From an uncultured Oscillospiraceae bacterium (GTDB taxonomy: Bacteria > Bacillota_A > Clostridia > Oscillospirales > Oscillospiraceae): DNA of 10,196 bases. Within the stretch, counting starts at the first letter, position 1; each line of letters begins with the position of its first letter. Position numbers and translations under genes: made by a program. Below are positions 7,855 to 10,196 of the stretch, in pieces. The stretch lies in contig CALXGD010000001.1 of the NCBI GenBank assembly GCA_944387745.1, positions 1 through 10,196 on the forward strand. The letters run 5' to 3'. The notes beneath the pieces are model-generated. The model saw only the letters and a program-made list of their open reading frames with translations. It was not told the origin of the DNA and made no database searches.

Positions 7855-7871
7855 CTGGAGGTGAAACCCAA

Positions 7872-8417
7872 ATGCCCAATGCAAAGGTTCTGGAAGCGAA
7901 GAAGGCCGTTGTTGCCGAGTTGACTGAAAAGCTGCAGAACGCCGCATCCGGCGTCCTGGTGGATTATAAGGGCATCACTGTAGCTGAGGACACTGCGCTG
8001 CGTACTGAGCTTCGAAAGAACGAGGTAGAGTATGCCGTGGTGAAGAACACCCTGACACGGTTCGCCGTAGAGGGCGCCGGTCTGGGTGAACTGAGTGAGT
8101 GCTTAAACGGCACTACTTCTCTGGCCATCAGCCACAGCGACCCCATCGCTCCCATGCGCGTCATTAACAAGTTTGCCAAGCAGTTCAATGGTTCTAAGTT
8201 TGTGATCAAGGCCGGCTTTATGGATGGCAGAATCCTGCCCTTGGAGGAGATTCTGGCTATCGCCGAGCTGCCTGCCAAGGAAGTGCTGCAGGCCCAGGTC
8301 CTGGGCACCATGCTGGCCCCCATCACCAGCCTGGCCATTGTCCTGAAGGCAATCGCCGAGGAGAAGGGCGGCTTCGTAGAGGCCGCTGCCGAGCCCGAGG
8401 CTGCCCCCGCCGAATAA
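7872..8417 (+). CDS. rplJ: 50S ribosomal protein L10
   Basis: Forms the base of the ribosomal stalk, anchoring L7/L12 dimers and binding 23S rRNA. It is 181 residues, starting MPNAKVLEAKKAVV at an ATG preceded by GGAGGTG. Family features include VDYKGITVAED (about 31-41), VVKNTLTRFA (about 57-66) and the mid-domain DPIAPMRVINKFAK. The C-terminal helix that binds L12 ends in an Ala/Glu/Pro tail (EPEAAPAE) slightly longer than in many L10 proteins. A longer open frame upstream reads through the leader and is not used. It lies directly after the attenuator and 60 bases before rplL. Probably autoregulated through its leader. Confidence 0.97.
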   Translation: MPNAKVLEAKKAVVAELTEKLQNAASGVLVDYKGITVAEDTALRTELRKNEVEYAVVKNTLTRFAVEGAGLGELSECLNGTTSLAISHSDPIAPMRVINKFAKQFNGSKFVIKAGFMDGRILPLEEILAIAELPAKEVLQAQVLGTMLAPITSLAIVLKAIAEEKGGFVEAAAEPEAAPAE

Positions 8418-8477
8418 CTTTCCGGCATATATTTTTATACTTCAATTTTAATTTATCATTTTAGGAGGTATTTTACC

Positions 8478-8855
8478 ATGGCTAGCGAGAAGATTACTGC
8501 TCTCATTGAGGAAGTGAAGGGCCTTACCGTTCTGGAGCTGTCCGAGCTGGTACACGCTCTGGAGGAAGAGTTTGGCGTGTCCGCCGCCGCAATGGCTGCT
8601 CCCGCCGCCGGCGCTGCTGCTGCTCCCGCCGCTGAGGAAAAGACTGAGTTTGACGTGGTGCTGGCCGGCTTTGATGCCGCCGCCAAGATTAAGGTCATCA
8701 AGGCCGTCCGTGAGATCACTGGACAGGGCCTGGCCGAGGCCAAGGCGACCGTTGAGGGCGCTCCCAAGACTCTGAAGGAGGGCGTGTCCAAGGACGAGGC
8801 CGAGGAGCTGAAGAAGAAGCTGGAAGAGGCCGGCGCAAAGGTGGAGCTGAAGTAA
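8478..8855 (+). CDS. rplL: 50S ribosomal protein L7/L12
   Basis: Stalk protein that recruits and stimulates translation GTPases. It is 125 residues, close to the usual 120-125. An N-terminal dimerisation domain (about 1-34; [19 protein letters not shown]) leads to an Ala/Pro-rich hinge (about 36-53) and a C-terminal factor-binding domain with [29 protein letters not shown] and an Ala/Glu/Lys-rich end. AGGAGGT lies nine bases upstream of the ATG. Cotranscribed with rplJ; it is followed by a terminator rather than by rpoB. Confidence 0.98.
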   Translation: MASEKITALIEEVKGLTVLELSELVHALEEEFGVSAAAMAAPAAGAAAAPAAEEKTEFDVVLAGFDAAAKIKVIKAVREITGQGLAEAKATVEGAPKTLKEGVSKDEAEELKKKLEEAGAKVELK

Positions 8856-8918
8856 ATTCTGCTCTCCTTGTAGCTGTTCCAATCAAAATCAGCACATTGT
8901 CCGATAAAATCGACTCAC

Positions 8919-8957
8919 AAGAGTCCGAGGTAATTATCTTACCTCGGACTCTTTTTT
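8919..8957 (+). terminator. Intrinsic terminator of rplJ-rplL
   Basis: A perfect 15-bp stem (8919-8933 with 8939-8953), a 5-base loop and a T-run to 8957, 63 bases after the rplL stop. This ends the ribosomal unit without rpoBC. Confidence 0.95.
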
Positions 8958-8995
8958 ATTTAAAGCCCGCATCCTGCCCCTATGATTGTCCTGCT

Positions 8996-9433
8996 TCAAA
9001 ACTTTTTGCACGGGTTGCACTCGCTCAGCACATAGGACACGATGCTCCAGTCTTAGGGATCCAGCGCGGCACTCAGATAGACCTTATAGGCCTCCACACC
9101 CTCATACTCTGTCACGTCAGTAGTCATTTCTCATTGAGCTTGTCAGCACAAAATCGGCAACTCAGTAGGTTTGCGGCAAACTACTGAGGATTCTCGGCAC
9201 ACCTGGTACAGCCGGGATTCTTGTATTTCACCACAGACCCGTATGTCTCTGGCCCAGTAACTCCGCTGCCCCTTCTTGACATTGACATGGATTCCACAAT
9301 CATGCCTCAGATCGTCATTCAGTCACCGGTACGCCCTTCTACAGTCTGCTTCGCGCTTACTGATTGTTTCTTTGAGATAGGCACACATGATTTCAACGTT
9401 TCTTCTAAACTTTAGTTTTTGCTTTTGCAACAT
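8996..9433 (-). pseudogene. Possible decayed small gene, unrecognised
   Basis: One minus-strand frame reads like a coding remnant. It begins at an ATG (9431-9433) with GGGAG seven bases upstream and gives MLQKQKLKFRRNVEIM and onward for 36 codons. It is then broken by TGA (9323-9325), TGA (9143-9145), TGA (9131-9133) and TAA (9053-9055), and ends at TGA (8996-8998). Open pieces between the stops are 59, 3, 25 and 18 codons; one contains VTEYEGVEAYKVYL. No family is recognised. All pieces being in one frame with a ribosome site hints at a degraded gene, but open stretches this short also arise by chance. This otherwise geneless region of more than 500 bases holds nothing stronger except a hairpin at 9161-9188. 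Confidence 0.25.
9161..9188. repeat. Inverted repeat (hairpin) in the geneless region
   Basis: CTCAGTAG (9161-9168) pairs with CTACTGAG (9181-9188), and TTTG with CAAA inside, leaving one bulged G and a 3-base loop. No T-run follows on the plus strand, and the minus strand shows only a short later one. Function unknown; it could be a mobile-element remnant. Confidence 0.45.
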
Positions 9434-9519
9434 AACAATGCTCCCTCAATGTTTGACAGCGTTTTATTTCACTGTCCCCCATTAAGAGAGCATATCAATC
9501 CCCATCGGGACACCCATTT

Positions 9520-9771
9520 TTATAATTTTTGCTCCGCCACCCAGCGTATGAAATTTTGGGTCAGCACCAGCTGGCCTGGCGTCAGGTTCCGCAACTCCTC
9601 CGCCACATCCCGCCAGGCCTCGCCCTCGTGGCGGGCGGTCCCAACCAGAAATTCGTCCGGAGTGGTGTCCAGCGCGGCAGCCAGGCGCATGATGACCTCG
9701 GTGGAGGGGATAGAAACCGCACGTTCAATGCTGGACATATATGTGTTGCTGATGTCAACGCGCTCAATATT
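9520..9771 (-). pseudogene. 5'-truncated XRE-family HTH regulator
   Basis: The minus frame reads ERVDISNTYMSSIERA and continues through PSTEVIMRLAAALDTTPDEFLVG to a complete C-terminus and TAA (9520-9522). This is the second half of a helix-turn-helix XRE/Cro-CI domain plus a short C-terminal helix region. The first helices, normally ending in GLTQEQLAE, are missing: similarity stops around 9766 and the frame hits TGA at 9772-9774. The ATG at 9736 (MSSIERA) has no ribosome site and would lack the recognition helix, so the gene is probably dead. The adjoining sequence reads instead as a plus-strand protein tail, suggesting a recombination junction. Intact relatives are usually about 100-115 residues; about 83 codons remain. 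Confidence 0.75.
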
Positions 9772-9876
9772 TCACAATGGCTCGGGAAAAAATTGTCTGA
9801 AAAAGAAGATAATCGGGTGATGGAAAAAAGTAACGACGACGGCTCCGTAACAATGTACATCCCCAGAGATTATTGA
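9766..9876 (+). pseudogene. Possible 3' remnant of an unidentified gene
   Basis: The plus frame ending at TGA (9874-9876) reads naturally as a charged protein tail (LGKKLSEKEDNRVMEK, then DGSVTMYIPRDY). Upstream of about 9766 the same frame is only the antisense of the XRE gene, so any true N-terminus is gone. The promoter of the T-box unit starts 25 bases after the stop. No family is recognised and a chance reading is possible. Confidence 0.3.
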
Positions 9877-9900
9877 CGGGAAAGCAAGCGCTTATTTTAC

Positions 9901-9929
9901 TTGACTTTCTACCTATAGAATGATATAGT
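9901..9929 (+). promoter_or_regulatory. Sigma-A promoter for the T-box transcript
   Basis: TTGACT (9901-9906), a 17-bp spacer and TATAGT (9924-9929). The start is expected near 9936, immediately before the T-box leader. Confidence 0.88.
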
Positions 9930-9935
9930 ACCCCT

Positions 9936-10188
9936 GTCAAATCGGCAGTGACGGAGAAGCATCTGCACGGCTTCCGGCCAGAGAGAGGTCCGCTGGGTGA
10001 AAGGATCTTGCGGAATGCAGCAGACAGTACCACTCCCGAGCCGCCCGGGACAACCGGGACGGGCCTTTCCCGTTACAGAAAGACACGAGTGACGAGAGCG
10101 CGCCGCGCTTTTCGTAATAAGGGTGGAACCGTGGAGCGTATGTTTACGCCTCACCCCTGACACATTCAGGGGTGAGGCGTTTTGTTTT
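9936..10188 (+). ncRNA. T-box riboswitch leader, probably tRNA-Cys
   Basis: A complete T-box leader that lets uncharged tRNA switch on the gene beyond the window. Stem I shows the AGAGAG bulge (9980-9985) and the distal loop with GCTGGGTGAAA (9992-10002). GAA (10013-10015) is followed by the likely specifier TGC (10016-10018) and an A. A stem III candidate (10092-10114) precedes the T-box AAGGGTGGAACCG (10119-10131). The antiterminator is explicit: AGGG (10120-10123) pairs with CCCT, around the bulge TGGAACC (10124-10130) and a second helix capped by TGTT. Bulge TGGA would pair with a tRNA whose discriminator is U73, as in tRNA-Cys and tRNA-Gly but not tRNA-Ala. UGC plus U73 points to cysteine. 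The regulated gene (for example cysS, cysE or cysK) is not in view. Confidence 0.92.
10146..10188 (+). terminator. Regulated terminator of the T-box leader
   Basis: A 15-bp perfect stem (10146-10160 with 10166-10180), loop CACAT, then TTTTGTTTT. Its 5' arm contains the CTCACCCCT that otherwise forms the antiterminator, so the two folds exclude each other. Confidence 0.93.
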
Positions 10189-10196
10189 GCCCCGAA

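Noticed and set aside
6937..7947. Minus-strand open frame of 336 codons across yceD, rpmF and the L10 leader
   Set aside because: It would run antisense through three well-supported features and two promoters; low-complexity Ser/Leu/Arg composition.
8897..9187. Plus-strand open frame of 96 codons after rplL
   Set aside because: It crosses the rplL terminator hairpin, has no ribosome site, and its residues do not look like a folded protein.
9184..9306. Minus-strand 40-codon frame ending YKNPGCTRCAENPQ, resembling a zinc-ribbon end
   Set aside because: Only one Cys pair, no ribosome site, and it overlaps the alternative broken frame; too short to support.
10017..10019. Alanine (GCA) as the T-box specifier, tempting because alaS is in the window
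   Set aside because: It is one base out of register with the GAA-NNN-A pattern, and the TGGA bulge needs U73 whereas tRNA-Ala has A73.
1..10196. CRISPR array, tRNA, rRNA, transposase, integrase or toxin-antitoxin genes
   Set aside because: No regularly spaced repeats, no tRNA-like cloverleaf and no recognisable recombinase or toxin motifs were seen in either strand.

Overview
The window reads as chromosome of a fairly GC-rich Clostridia-class Firmicute, probably Oscillospiraceae (Flavonifractor/Lawsonibacter-like). This is inferred from AGGAGG ribosome binding sites, consensus sigma-A promoters with 17-bp spacers, a T-box leader, a Firmicutes-type L10 leader and protein style; no marker gene fixes the species. 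Most of it is housekeeping. I found no CRISPR array, defence system, tRNA or rRNA, and no intact mobile element.

Layout. (1) 1-1104: the 3' part of alaS on the + strand, with an in-frame TAG at 493-495 and a strong terminator. (2) 1244-5592: a minus-strand polyamine ABC transporter operon, potA-potB-potC-potD, with promoter, leader hairpin and terminator; it converges on alaS. (3) 5713-6696: a minus-strand RluA-family pseudouridine synthase, divergent from (4) 6779-7620: a YceD/DUF177 protein and rpmF (L32) under a consensus promoter. (5) 7702-8957: rplJ-rplL with its own promoter, an L10-binding leader with an attenuator, and a terminator. (6) 8958-9900: a gene-poor, decayed stretch with a broken minus-strand reading frame, a hairpin, a 5'-truncated XRE-type regulator and an apparent junction near 9766. 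(7) 9901-10190: a promoter and complete T-box leader, probably sensing tRNA-Cys, whose regulated gene lies beyond the window.

The genes mainly serve translation: tRNA charging (alaS), RNA modification (pseudouridine synthase), ribosomal proteins (rpmF, rplJ, rplL) and a YceD-type protein often found next to rpmF. The pot operon imports spermidine/putrescine. Three RNA-level control points are readable: the T-box, the L10 autoregulatory leader and a small hairpin in the potA leader.

I see no convincing new multi-gene system. The best second looks are the amber codon in the normally essential alaS, the chimeric junction in the decayed stretch, the well-resolved T-box and L10 leaders, and a phased direct repeat between divergent promoters.
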